Notes: generated by a model not told the origin, from the letters alone. A stretch of 37,926 bases of DNA from G713 sp034717835 (GCA_034717835.1 JAYELZ010000190.1:1-37926), one strand, 5' to 3'; shown: positions 25,122 through 32,474, counted from the stretch's first letter. Numbers and translations: made by a program.

Positions 25122-25406
25122 TTAACGTAATTCAATTTGCCAGTCAACGAGTTGCACGCCGCGATATTCAGTCTCTATCCAATGCACGGCGTGTTCCAGC
25201 ACAGAGTAAACATGTCGTGTGTCGTTGGCCACGCTCACGATGGCGATGCGTGAGGATTGCCAGATGTCGTGATATTCGATCTCCGCGACCGCGAGTTGGA
25301 ACTTCTGCCGTAGTTTGGCCAGCAACGGCTTCAACCAACGCCGCTTTTCCTTGAGTGAGGCGACTCCCGGCAGATACAGATCAATCACGCAAGCGCCAAT
25401 GATCAT
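25122..25406 (-). CDS. DUF503 family protein
   Basis: A 94-residue protein with the family pattern IIGACVIDLYLPGVASLKEKR near the start and RIAIVSVAND in the middle. DUF503 proteins (YlxP type) are small alpha/beta proteins, often near translation or ribosome-assembly genes; their role is not settled. Its ATG shares one base with the stop of ppa (TAATG), so it depends on translation of that gene. It is followed 60 bp later by dnaG on the same strand, suggesting a ppa-DUF503-dnaG-rpoD unit. Confidence 0.85.
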   Translation of the reverse strand: MIIGACVIDLYLPGVASLKEKRRWLKPLLAKLRQKFQLAVAEIEYHDIWQSSRIAIVSVANDTRHVYSVLEHAVHWIETEYRGVQLVDWQIELR

Positions 25407-25945
25407 TAACGGCTGGTGCGGAGGTATTTAGCGTAGAGCTTTAGCGCGCGCTCAATCTCCTCCAGCGCGACCTCACGGCCTTCCCAATTCAAGGCCTCCA
25501 CTCTGATATGCTGTAAATCTTTATAGACGGAGAAGAAATGTGAAACCTCCTGGAGGAAATGTGGCGGAATATCTGTGAGATTATTGTAGCCATTGAAGAG
25601 CGGATCGGTGGCGGGTACGGCGAGAATCTTATCGTCGTGCAAGTCGCCATCCAACATCCGGAAGATGCCCAGTGGGCGTGCCTCAATAACGCAGCCAGGG
25701 AAAGTTGGTTCATCAGTCATCACCAACACGTCCAGCGGATCGCCATCGTCGTAATAGGTGCGCGGAATAAAACCGTAGTCACCAGGGTAATGTAGCGAGG
25801 AGTAGAGCACGCGGTCCAGTTTGATGAAGCCGGTTTTATCGTACTCGAATTTATTGCGCGAACGCTTCGGGATCTCAATGACTACATAAATCACTTCAGG
25901 GATGTTTTCTGGGCCTGGGGGTAGATCGTGCCATAGATTAGCCAT
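25406..25945 (-). CDS. ppa: Inorganic pyrophosphatase, family I
   Basis: A 179-residue soluble enzyme hydrolysing pyrophosphate to phosphate, pulling biosynthetic reactions forward. Family I motifs are VVIEIPKRSRNKFEYDK, YPGDYGFIPRTYYDDGDPLDVLV (metal-binding acidic cluster DGDPLD) and PATDPLFNGY. ATG 25945 chosen: GGAG lies upstream and MANLWHDL fits the family start; the frame is open further but the extra residues look random. Cytoplasmic. Its stop overlaps the next start by one base. Confidence 0.95.
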   Translation of the reverse strand: MANLWHDLPPGPENIPEVIYVVIEIPKRSRNKFEYDKTGFIKLDRVLYSSLHYPGDYGFIPRTYYDDGDPLDVLVMTDEPTFPGCVIEARPLGIFRMLDGDLHDDKILAVPATDPLFNGYNNLTDIPPHFLQEVSHFFSVYKDLQHIRVEALNWEGREVALEEIERALKLYAKYLRTSR

Positions 25946-26193
25946 TAATAGGTGCTCCTTTATTCCCTTCAGGATAATTATTGGGCAATTTGCTAGCCAG
26001 TAAGTAGAGAATGGTATTCTACTCCCACTTTGGTAGGATGCAAAATCGAGGCTGCTGAAAAAATCAAGAGTTCCACCACGTTGGGTAGGTGGTTGCATGG
26101 TTTTTGTTGAGGGATGGCGGCTGCCAAATGCGCGTGAGGATGCAATCCCCACGCAGCAACGACGCCTTAGTTCGTCTTCTAGGCGACAATGGT

Positions 26194-27372
26194 TCAGTAG
26201 TGGGTGTTGAAGAAAGAGTCTTTGGCAGCTAGTAAAGCCAGCAGATCAGGCCCATAGTGTTCTTGACGCCAGGGGCCAATCCCCGGAACCGCGAGCAGGT
26301 CTGCCAGTGTCTTAGGTGGCTGCCAGGCCAGTTCCCAGAGTGTAGCATTGGGGAGGATAACATCAGAATCAACGCCGCGTCCGGTTCCTACCTCTTTGCG
26401 CCAGTCATGCAGCGTTTGGTAGCGATTTATTACTGCTTGCGGGGGACGGGGTTCTTCCGGTGGATAGGGCGGGAGTTGCTGCGGGCCTTCGCGGAGGGCG
26501 CGTAACAGTTCCGGGCCAAAGCGTCGGGCTTGATGTTCGGTTAATCCGGCTGCTTGTAGTCCTTTTGGGCTGCGCGCATGCATCTGCGCCAGGGCGATGA
26601 GGCGCTGGCGTCCGATTATCTTGAAGGGCGGGCGGTCTAACTGCTGCGCTGTTTTCTCACGCCAGAGATGGAGACGATAGAGCATGCGCTTTTCGTGGAG
26701 GTTGAGATCGTGTACCCCTTTGAGTCGCCAGAAACTGGTTTCTAGGGTGTGGGCTGTCGGTATTTGCACGTTGGTAGCTAGATAGTGGAATATCTCTTGA
26801 GCTTCGGCCCAGCGACCGGTGGCTTGTAACTCGGCCAGTTCTAGCTCCCGTAGCTGCAAGAGGTAATGCGTATCCATCCGTGCATAGGCGACGGCTTGCG
26901 TAGAGACTGGTCGCCGCCCCCAATTGTAACGCTGGAATCTTTTATTAGCGTGGAGCTGGAAATGCTCCGCTAAAAGGTCGCCCAGCCCCACATGCTCCCA
27001 ACCTAAGATGCGGCCGCCCCACATGGTATCAAAGAGCTGCTGGCAGTGGAGCCCATAATCGCGTTGAAGTACGATGAGGTCATAATCGGCAGCGTGAAAC
27101 ACCTTTTCTATCGCTGGAGAAGCGAAGACCGGCGCCAGCGCGTCTAGATTGTCCAGCGCCAGGGGATCAACAAGGTAATCGTTGTCGGGGATACTCAGTT
27201 GGAGTAGACAGGTTTGTTCTTGATAAGCGTGGAGACTGTTGGATTCCGTATCCACGGCGATCCGCGGCTCTTGGAGTAAGCGCTGGGCTAGTTCTTTCAG
27301 TGTCTCTGGAGTATTTATTCCTAGAGGGGGCTTCTCAAAAGCTATCCGTGTTCTATTTGGTTTTCGTATCAT
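26194..27372 (-). CDS. rnd: RNase D-like 3'-5' exonuclease with HRDC domain
   Basis: A 392-residue DEDDy exonuclease acting in tRNA 3' maturation or RNA turnover. The catalytic residues are D41 and E43 (AVDTES), D98 (HAADYDL), and Y163/D167 (AYARMDTHYLL). An HRDC domain follows (LYRLHLWREKTAQQLDRPPFKI), and a second, diverged HRDC-like stretch closes the protein (DWRKEVGTGRGV, LLAVPGIGPWRQE). No ribosome site precedes the ATG and the promoter lies only 6 nt away, so the mRNA is probably leaderless. 26 kb side: 248 bp to ppa with no recognised feature. Confidence 0.92.
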   Translation of the reverse strand: MIRKPNRTRIAFEKPPLGINTPETLKELAQRLLQEPRIAVDTESNSLHAYQEQTCLLQLSIPDNDYLVDPLALDNLDALAPVFASPAIEKVFHAADYDLIVLQRDYGLHCQQLFDTMWGGRILGWEHVGLGDLLAEHFQLHANKRFQRYNWGRRPVSTQAVAYARMDTHYLLQLRELELAELQATGRWAEAQEIFHYLATNVQIPTAHTLETSFWRLKGVHDLNLHEKRMLYRLHLWREKTAQQLDRPPFKIIGRQRLIALAQMHARSPKGLQAAGLTEHQARRFGPELLRALREGPQQLPPYPPEEPRPPQAVINRYQTLHDWRKEVGTGRGVDSDVILPNATLWELAWQPPKTLADLLAVPGIGPWRQEHYGPDLLALLAAKDSFFNTHY

Positions 27373-27378
27373 GGAGGT

Positions 27379-27406
27379 ATTATCGCTTGGGGATGGAGAT
27401 TGTCAA
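27379..27406 (-). promoter_or_regulatory. Promoter giving a probably leaderless RNase D mRNA
   Basis: On the minus strand: -35 TTGACA (27406-27401), 16-bp spacer, -10 GATAAT (27384-27379). Only six bases separate the -10 from the ATG at 27372, so transcription should begin at or next to the A of the start codon. No Shine-Dalgarno is present. Confidence 0.75.
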
Positions 27407-27459
27407 CTGCCTCTATTTGACTTTCCTCCAACTAGCTATACACTTATTCTTGTCTCCGA

Positions 27460-27477
27460 CCCCACTACTCTGTGGGG
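27460..27477 (+). promoter_or_regulatory. First hairpin of the AOR leader
   Basis: CCCCAC (27460-27465) pairs with GTGGGG (27472-27477) across a 6-nt loop. It is the first of several stems in the 287-bp region between the divergent RNase D and AOR genes. Confidence 0.5.
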
Positions 27478-27521
27478 CGATAGGGTGGAGGAGTGACCGC
27501 TCTCCCGCCTGCCGTGTTTGC

Positions 27522-27571
27522 AAAGGAGGCGATCCTTCTCTGCTGTGAGAGGGATTGCCTCCTTTTTCTTT
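27522..27571 (+). terminator. Intrinsic terminator inside the AOR leader
   Basis: A long stem (AAAGGAGGCGATCC at 27522-27535 with 27552-27565, one G-U pair) plus an inner TCTC/GAGA stem, followed by a T-rich tail. It points in the plus direction, yet no plus-strand gene lies between it and mtaB 10 kb upstream. It can only act on a transcript started in the leader, so premature termination (attenuation) of AOR is likely. Confidence 0.8.
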
Positions 27572-27573
27572 TT

Positions 27574-27633
27574 CACCCCCAGCCGGGTGATTGGATTGCA
27601 ATCTAACCTGACGCAGGCTGGTGCGTCCCAATC
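27574..27633 (+). ncRNA. Candidate kissing-loop leader RNA of AOR
   Basis: Hairpin 1 is CACCC-[CCAGCC]-GGGTG (27574-27589). Hairpin 2 is GACGCA-[GGCTGG]-TGCGTC (27610-27627), enclosed by GATTGG/CCAATC (27589-27594/27628-27633). The two bracketed 6-nt loops are perfect reverse complements and could form a kissing complex. A palindrome GATTGCAATC lies between. The element ends 12 nt before the AAGGAGG of AOR, so folding could control ribosome access. I recognise no known riboswitch class. Confidence 0.5.
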
Positions 27634-27659
27634 AACTTACCTTTAAGGAGGTATGGATT

Positions 27660-29420
27660 ATGTGGATGCTACGTATTAATATGACCGCTCGTTCGTATAA
27701 GTTGGAAGCAGTCCCAGAGCGTTATCAGAAATTGGGAGGCCGCGGTTTGACCTCCACCCTGGTCTACGATGAGGTGGACGCCACCTGCCATCCGCTGGGA
27801 CCGAACAACAAGTTGGTCTTCTCCGCAGGATTATTCAGTGGCACACCTGCGCCCTCTTCGTCCCGTATCTCCATCGGTGGGAAATCCCCGCTGACCGGCG
27901 GGATTAAGGAGTCCAACTCCGGGGCAGGTTTCGCGCCGGCCCTCGCCAAAATGCGCATCAAGGCGCTAGTGGTCGAGGGGCAACCCGCCGAGAAGGGGGA
28001 ATACTGGATGGCTCACCTGACCTGGGATGGCGCTAAGCCCACCGTAGAGTTTCTCCCCGCCGCTGAATATGTGGGCGAAGACCTCTATGTGAGCTACGCT
28101 AAGCTCTATGAACGCTTTGGAAAGCGGGTACATGTGGCTGGCGCGGGCAAGGCCGGCGAGTTGGGTTATAACAACTCTGGCGTGGCCTTTGACGATATGC
28201 GGCATAAACCGACCCGCTACTCTGGACGGGGTGGCTTAGGCTCAGTGATGGCGAGCAAGGGCCTTAAATTCATGGTACTTGATAGCTCCGGTGCGCCGGG
28301 CGTGGAATATATCAATAAGGAGCTCTTTATGCAGGGCGCCAAGAAACTGCGCGCGGCCCTGGGTGAGCATGCCCTCACCAAACCCCGGGGCGCCCTTAAC
28401 ACCTATGGTACCTGCGTGTTGGTAAACATCATCAACGAGGCGGGCGCTTTCCCCACGCGGAACTTCCGCACCGGGCGTTTTGAAGGCGCAGCCAAAATCT
28501 CCGGCGAAGCGATCTTCGAGAATAACAAACAACGCACTGGCAAGGAAATCTATAACCACGCTTGTAGCCCCGGCTGTGTGATCCAATGCTCCAACACGAT
28601 CTATGATAAGGATGGCGAGGAAATCGTCTCCTGCGTGGAGTACGAATCCGATTGGGCGTTGGGCGCTAACTGCGGCATTGATGATTTGGACGCCATCGCT
28701 AAGATGGTCAAACTCTGCAATGCTTACGGCCTGGACACCATCGAGACCGGCGACGCTATCGCCGTAGCGATGGACTCCGGCGCGTTGGAGTTCGGTGATG
28801 CTGCCGGAGCCATCAAGTTCGTTGAGCAGATGGGTAACGGCGAACCAATGGGCCGCATTTTGGGTGGCGGGACGCAGGCCACCGCCGACGCCTTCGGCAA
28901 CCCGCGTTCACCGGCGGTTAAAGGACAAGGTATGCCCGCTTACGAGCCGCGCGCCATCAAAGGCATTGGCGTCACTTACGCCACCAGCACCATGGGTGCC
29001 GACCACACCGCCGGCTACACCATCGCGCCAGAGATCGCCGGCTCCGGCGGCAAGGTTGATCCCCTGCTGGCAGATGCTTCTAAGGCGGACTTGAGCCGTG
29101 CTTTCCAGAAGACCACCGCGATGCTCGATAGCACCGGGCACTGCCTCTTCACCTCCTTCGCCATTCTGGATATTCCCAGTGGCTTTGAGGGCATGATTGA
29201 GGAACTCAACGGCATGTTGGGCACCAGTTACACCGGCGACGAGGCTGTCGCGTGGGGCGGTGAGATTCTCAAAGTGGAACGCGCCTTTAACGAGGCTGCC
29301 GGCCTCACCCAAGAGGATGACCGCCTGCCGGAATTTATGAAGTACGAGAAGCTCCCCCCGCACAATGTCGTTGCTGACGTCACCGACGAGATCATGGACC
29401 AGGTCTACGGCGAACTCTAG
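27660..29420 (+). CDS. aor: Aldehyde:ferredoxin oxidoreductase, tungsten/molybdopterin type
   Basis: A 586-residue enzyme of the AOR family, which oxidises aldehydes to acids with ferredoxin (or the reverse) using a bis-pterin W or Mo centre and one [4Fe-4S] cluster. N-terminal domain: LGGRGLTSTLVYDE, VFSAGLFSGTPAPSSSR, GGKSPLTGGIKESNSGG-like pterin loops. The cluster cysteines are HACSPGCVIQC and a later Cys in DSTGHCLFT. Pterin/ligand motifs include VEYESDWALGANCGI and GVTYATSTMGADHTAGYT. ATG 27660 chosen: AAGGAGG lies 8 nt upstream. Two MoaD-like genes follow on the same strand. It has a structured leader with an intrinsic terminator. Cytoplasmic. The exact aldehyde, and W versus Mo, cannot be told from sequence. 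Confidence 0.92.
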   Translation: MWMLRINMTARSYKLEAVPERYQKLGGRGLTSTLVYDEVDATCHPLGPNNKLVFSAGLFSGTPAPSSSRISIGGKSPLTGGIKESNSGAGFAPALAKMRIKALVVEGQPAEKGEYWMAHLTWDGAKPTVEFLPAAEYVGEDLYVSYAKLYERFGKRVHVAGAGKAGELGYNNSGVAFDDMRHKPTRYSGRGGLGSVMASKGLKFMVLDSSGAPGVEYINKELFMQGAKKLRAALGEHALTKPRGALNTYGTCVLVNIINEAGAFPTRNFRTGRFEGAAKISGEAIFENNKQRTGKEIYNHACSPGCVIQCSNTIYDKDGEEIVSCVEYESDWALGANCGIDDLDAIAKMVKLCNAYGLDTIETGDAIAVAMDSGALEFGDAAGAIKFVEQMGNGEPMGRILGGGTQATADAFGNPRSPAVKGQGMPAYEPRAIKGIGVTYATSTMGADHTAGYTIAPEIAGSGGKVDPLLADASKADLSRAFQKTTAMLDSTGHCLFTSFAILDIPSGFEGMIEELNGMLGTSYTGDEAVAWGGEILKVERAFNEAAGLTQEDDRLPEFMKYEKLPPHNVVADVTDEIMDQVYGEL

Positions 29421-29440
29421 ACCACTTCCACACCTAACAC

Positions 29441-29473
29441 AGAGACCCGCCGGGGTAATCCTGGCGGGCCTCT
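29441..29473 (+). terminator. Hairpin after AOR
   Basis: A 14-bp stem with one mismatch and one G-U pair (29441-29454 with 29460-29473) around a GTAAT loop, 21 bp after the AOR stop. There is no proper T-run, so it may be a weak terminator or a 3' stabiliser, partly uncoupling AOR from the MoaD genes. Confidence 0.6.
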
Positions 29474-29495
29474 GGTTCTCTGGCCGAGTAAGGTT

Positions 29496-29557
29496 ATACT
29501 CCGGGGAGAGATTAGAATGCGGAGTATTCTTTCGGGTAAAAATTGACCTCTCCCGGG
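29496..29557 (+). promoter_or_regulatory. Possible pseudoknot upstream of the first MoaD gene
   Basis: ATACTCCG (29496-29503) pairs with CGGAGTAT (29520-29527). GGGAGAG in its loop (29504-29510) is complementary to CTCTCCC further down (29548-29554), the interleaved order of an H-type pseudoknot. With flanking bases an alternative 10-nt stem, 29501-29510/29548-29557 with one mismatch, excludes the first. Such switching shapes are typical of regulatory RNA, but chance is possible. Confidence 0.4.
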
Positions 29558-29647
29558 TAGCCAAACAGGTCATTCCCGCCCACGCTCTCGCCCCGCAAAC
29601 TGGGGAATGGATACTTAATCAGTTGGTAGAGATGAGGAGCTGCATAA

Positions 29648-29890
29648 ATGCGCATCCAAGTAAAACTTTACGCTGGCTTGCAACGCTATGCCCCGGAGGG
29701 CACCGCTATCGGGCAACCTTTTGAAGTTGAACTGCCGGAGCAGAGCTCCATCGCGGCTCTGATCGTCCATTTAGGCATCCGTCCGCGCGAGACCAAAGTA
29801 GCTTTCGTGGACGGGCGGGCGCGCGCCGGAATCTACCGGCTCAAGCCCGGTGACGAGGTCGGTATCTTCCCCCCGGTCGGCGGCGGTTAG
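29648..29890 (+). CDS. MoaD/ThiS-like sulfur carrier with Gly-Gly tail
   Basis: An 80-residue beta-grasp protein: MRIQVKLYAGLQRYAPEG, STIAALIVHLG-like core, then KPGDEVGIFPPVGGG. The C-terminal glycines are where MoaD/ThiS proteins are adenylated and then thiocarboxylated to donate sulfur in molybdopterin or thiamin synthesis. It ends GGG rather than the usual GG. It sits 227 bp after AOR, and MoaD-like genes next to AOR are expected where the pterin cofactor is assembled for it. No MoaE or MoeB lies in the window. Confidence 0.85.
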   Translation: MRIQVKLYAGLQRYAPEGTAIGQPFEVELPEQSSIAALIVHLGIRPRETKVAFVDGRARAGIYRLKPGDEVGIFPPVGGG

Positions 29891-29894
29891 GAGA

Positions 29895-29945
29895 GTTAGC
29901 CGTTAGCCTGTTAGCCGTTAGCCGTTAGCCTGTTAGCCGTTAGCC
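29895..29945. repeat. GTTAGCC heptamer array
   Basis: Seven copies of GTTAGCC in 51 bp, with an extra T after the second and fifth copies, filling the space between the two MoaD-like genes. It passes into decayed ATTCGCCATT words (29946-29972) like those at 8205-8222. Confidence 0.85.
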
Positions 29946-29981
29946 ATTTGCCCATTCGCCATTTGTCATTAAGGAGCAATC

Positions 29982-30347
29982 ATGCACATTGAAATCTGGC
30001 TTTACGGCCCGCTGGCCCGCTACGGCGGCAGCGAGGGGAACATCGCGGCCCTGGTGCCAGCGGAGCTACCCGCTCAGAGCACCGTGGCCGATTTATTGGC
30101 GTCACTGGAACTACCCACCGAGGAACGCGGCATCACCTTCATCAACGGCGATCTGAGCGCCATGCCCGGCCTCCAACCGGATCTGGAACGCCCTTTAGTC
30201 GATGGAGACCGCATCGCCTTCTTCCATTTGAAAAGTATGTGGCCCTTCCAATACCGGCACGACGCCGCGCTAACCGTTGAAATGCGGGGTGCCATGCAAG
30301 TGCGCGCTGATGGCGGCATGCACTCTCGGTTTGATGAGGACTTTTAA
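29982..30347 (+). CDS. MoaD-like beta-grasp protein without Gly-Gly, extended
   Basis: A 121-residue protein. Residues 1-83 are a MoaD/ThiS fold related to the upstream gene (MHIEIWLYGPLARYGG, ADLLASLELP, VDGDRIAFF), but where MoaD reads FFPPVSGG this protein reads FFHLKSMWPFQYRHD and continues for some 40 residues, ending MHSRFDEDF. Without a terminal Gly-Gly it cannot be activated in the ordinary way unless cleaved, and no Gly-Gly for cleavage is placed at the fold's end. It may be a structural partner of AOR or a regulator. AAGGAG precedes the ATG. It converges with the flavoprotein gene with a 4-bp overlap. Confidence 0.75.
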   Translation: MHIEIWLYGPLARYGGSEGNIAALVPAELPAQSTVADLLASLELPTEERGITFINGDLSAMPGLQPDLERPLVDGDRIAFFHLKSMWPFQYRHDAALTVEMRGAMQVRADGGMHSRFDEDF

Positions 30348-31633
30348 CTTTCGACCTTCGACCTTTGACTACTATCTTCCCCTGCCAAATAGCCCCCGCT
30401 GAAGGCCGCTTGCAAATTAAAGCCGCCGGTATCGGCGGCGATATCTAACGTTTCCCCCACGATGTATAACCCCTTGACCAATTTGGAAGCAAAAGTGCGC
30501 GGATTGATCTCCGTCAGCTCCACGCCGCCGGCCGTCACCATGCCGGCCTCCAACGGCAGCGAGCCGGTGATCTCCCAGCGAAAACCTTTGAGGAGGCGCA
30601 CCAACACAGCCCGCTCACTGGCGCGCAGGCTATGAACCGGGCGTTCAGGGCCAAGATGACTTATCTTGGCTAATTCTTCGGCTAGCGCGTTAGGTATCCA
30701 ACTGTGGAGCAGGTTGTGCAAATGCTGTTGGGGGCGCTGCTCGAACTCGCGTTGCAGCCGGCGGTTGACCTCCTCTACACTCATGCCCGGTTTTAGGTCA
30801 ATGAAGAGAAAGAGCTGTTTGCGGGCGCGCAGCGCATCGACCGCGGCTAACGACATGGTGAGGATGAGCGGCCCGGAGACGCCAAAATGGGTGAAGAGCA
30901 TCTCCCCGGTGGGCGGAACAGGGTAGGGTGGTGCGAGCGGTTCCTCGTGCCCGTTGACGTCTCTGGTGAGGAACCGGCAGCGGATATTGCGCAGACTGAC
31001 GCCTTGCAAAGCTTTGGCGCGCCCTTTTTCGCGTACCACCAGCGGCACCAGGGCGGGACGCAATGGTACGATGGTATGCCCGACCGCCTGCGCTAACCGG
31101 TAGCCGTCGCCGGTGGAGCCGGTCTTGGGCCACGAAGCCCCGCCCGCTGCTAAAATCACCGCCTCGGCGGGGATCTGCTTACCTCGGCGCGCCGCTACTC
31201 CGCGCACCTTATCGCCGTCGAGAAGAATCCGTTGCACCGGGTTCTGATACCGGATCCGGGCGCCATTGCTGGTCGCGTAACGCAACAGCGCCGCGCGCAC
31301 ATCCTCCGCCCGCCCGGAAGTGGGGAAGATCCGTCCACCGCGCTCGACCTGCGTCTGCACCCCGTAACGGGCGAGAAGCGCCAGCAGCTCTTCGCGGAAG
31401 AAGCGATAGTAAGCGTTGCGTAGAAATTGCCAATTTGCCCCATAATGCTTGAGAAATTCAGCACGCGGCGCGCTGTTGCTGAGGTTGCAACGTGATTTCC
31501 CACTGACCAGAATCTTCTGACCAGCCTCAACCGTTTTTTCTAGTAACAGCACCTCAGCGCCTAACTCAGCAGCGCGTCCAGCGGCCATCAAGCCTGCCGC
31601 TCCAGCTCCAATCACAATCACTCGTGGTGTCAT
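30344..31633 (-). CDS. BaiN/HI0933-type FAD-dependent oxidoreductase
   Basis: A 429-residue flavoprotein. N-terminal FAD-binding fold GAGAAGLMAAGRAAELGAEV, then the family signature EAGQKILVSGKSRCNLSN, mid-protein VILAAGGASWPKTGSTGDGY, and the C-terminal VTAGGVELTEINPRTFASKL followed by GLYIVGETLDIAADTGGFNLQ. Relatives include BaiN, a bile-acid reductase, but the natural role in free-living bacteria is unknown. Cytoplasmic; normal length. Upstream region carries the 42-bp tandem repeats. Its stop overlaps the converging MoaD-like gene, so no separate terminator is present. Confidence 0.92.
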   Translation of the reverse strand: MTPRVIVIGAGAAGLMAAGRAAELGAEVLLLEKTVEAGQKILVSGKSRCNLSNSAPRAEFLKHYGANWQFLRNAYYRFFREELLALLARYGVQTQVERGGRIFPTSGRAEDVRAALLRYATSNGARIRYQNPVQRILLDGDKVRGVAARRGKQIPAEAVILAAGGASWPKTGSTGDGYRLAQAVGHTIVPLRPALVPLVVREKGRAKALQGVSLRNIRCRFLTRDVNGHEEPLAPPYPVPPTGEMLFTHFGVSGPLILTMSLAAVDALRARKQLFLFIDLKPGMSVEEVNRRLQREFEQRPQQHLHNLLHSWIPNALAEELAKISHLGPERPVHSLRASERAVLVRLLKGFRWEITGSLPLEAGMVTAGGVELTEINPRTFASKLVKGLYIVGETLDIAADTGGFNLQAAFSGGYLAGEDSSQRSKVES

Positions 31634-31651
31634 CTACACTCTCCTCTGGAA

Positions 31652-31690
31652 ATAAGTCTAAAGTCTAAAGTCGTAAGTCAAAAGTTTGCT
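31652..31690. repeat. AAGTCTA-type short repeat
   Basis: AAGTCTA-AAGTCTA-AAGTCGTAAGTCAAAAG is a decayed run of 7-base words just upstream of the flavoprotein gene. A similar CGACCTT run sits at 30349-30370 beyond its stop. Confidence 0.55.
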
Positions 31691-31722
31691 ACTCCGAACC
31701 CTGCAGCATGGTTTTTAGTGGT

Positions 31723-31830
31723 GCGGAATGTTATTCCGCAATACACAACCGGTGGACTGTTGGCGCGGAATATCATTCCGTATTACACGACCAGCGGGCT
31801 GTTGGCGCGGAATGACATTCCGCATTACAC
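31723..31830. repeat. Three 42-bp tandem repeats with palindromic core
   Basis: GCGGAAT begins at 31723, 31765 and 31807, an exact 42-bp period. Each copy has a palindrome (GCGGAATGTTATTCCGC, CGGAATATCATTCCG, GCGGAATGACATTCCGC) followed by NNTACAC; the first two continue into a CNGGTGGACTGTTGGC-like spacer. The core and tail match the 31-bp units at 10274-10334. They lie between the cupin and flavoprotein genes, both minus strand. Confidence 0.85.
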
Positions 31831-31834
31831 GGCG

Positions 31835-32380
31835 CTAACCCGCTCCCTCGCTAATCCCCACTACCAGCAATCGCAAAGCCGCCTCCTCACTTAGATTACA
31901 AACCCGGTGATATTCTCCCGCGTGGACTAACGCCGCGTCGCCTGTTCGCAGCGGTCGCACCAAAATGGGGCTGCCTGTGGTGGAACGATGCTGCAATTCG
32001 CCGGAGCCTGCGATGACGTAGAGGAGACGGCTCTCGACGTGAGCTTGCATCCCCTCTGCCGCGCCTGGTTCCAGGGTGCTGGCGTGGAGATAGCTGAATT
32101 TGGCGTCGTCTAGTAACCCCTCTGCCGTGCCCGGCTGCTCGCTGAAGAGCCAGCGCACCACGGACGCGCCGTGGCCCTGGAACGGCTCCGGCATCTCCGG
32201 GGCAGAGGGGGCGGGTTGATACCGTACTTGCTTGATATGCGCGGCTCGCTTGTAAACCACGCCAGAGACCTCGTCGTGCGGCGCGCGGTTGATGTTGCTC
32301 CACTTGGATGCTTGGTGGAATTCCTCGCTGGGGAGGGGGCTTGGTTCCCACGGCAGCTCTTGCAACGTTTGTTTGCTCAT
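31835..32380 (-). CDS. Cupin-domain protein
   Basis: A 181-residue protein. Residues ~60-175 form a cupin barrel: TLEPGAAEGMQAHVESRLLYVI, GSGELQHRS, then GDAALVHAGEYHRVCN. Metal-binding His/Glu residues look partly conserved (HVES, HRVCN). An N-terminal region of ~55 residues (WEPSPLPSEEFHQASKW) is not recognised. AAGGAG is upstream; the second of two ATGs (32380) has the better 5-nt spacing, 32383 being the alternative. Cupins range from enzymes to sugar or metal sensors, so no function is assigned. It is divergent from the large hybrid kinase with a shared 212-bp upstream region. Confidence 0.8.
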   Translation of the reverse strand: MSKQTLQELPWEPSPLPSEEFHQASKWSNINRAPHDEVSGVVYKRAAHIKQVRYQPAPSAPEMPEPFQGHGASVVRWLFSEQPGTAEGLLDDAKFSYLHASTLEPGAAEGMQAHVESRLLYVIAGSGELQHRSTTGSPILVRPLRTGDAALVHAGEYHRVCNLSEEAALRLLVVGISEGAG

Positions 32381-32445
32381 CATTACTCCTTAGGTAATCT
32401 GGATGCCTGTGGGACATTATCCCCCAGGAGTGATAGCCGCGCAAA

Positions 32446-32474
32446 TTGGTATTTGATTTGGATGAGGGTAGAAT
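32446..32474 (+). promoter_or_regulatory. Probable promoter of the large hybrid kinase
   Basis: TTGGTA (32446-32451), 17-bp spacer, TAGAAT (32469-32474): 4/6 and 5/6 matches to consensus. It leaves a leader of about 110 nt before ATG 32593. Confidence 0.55.

Noticed and set aside
27460..27660. Moco (molybdenum cofactor) riboswitch
   Set aside because: I could not find the conserved core as I know it; the stems and loops differ.
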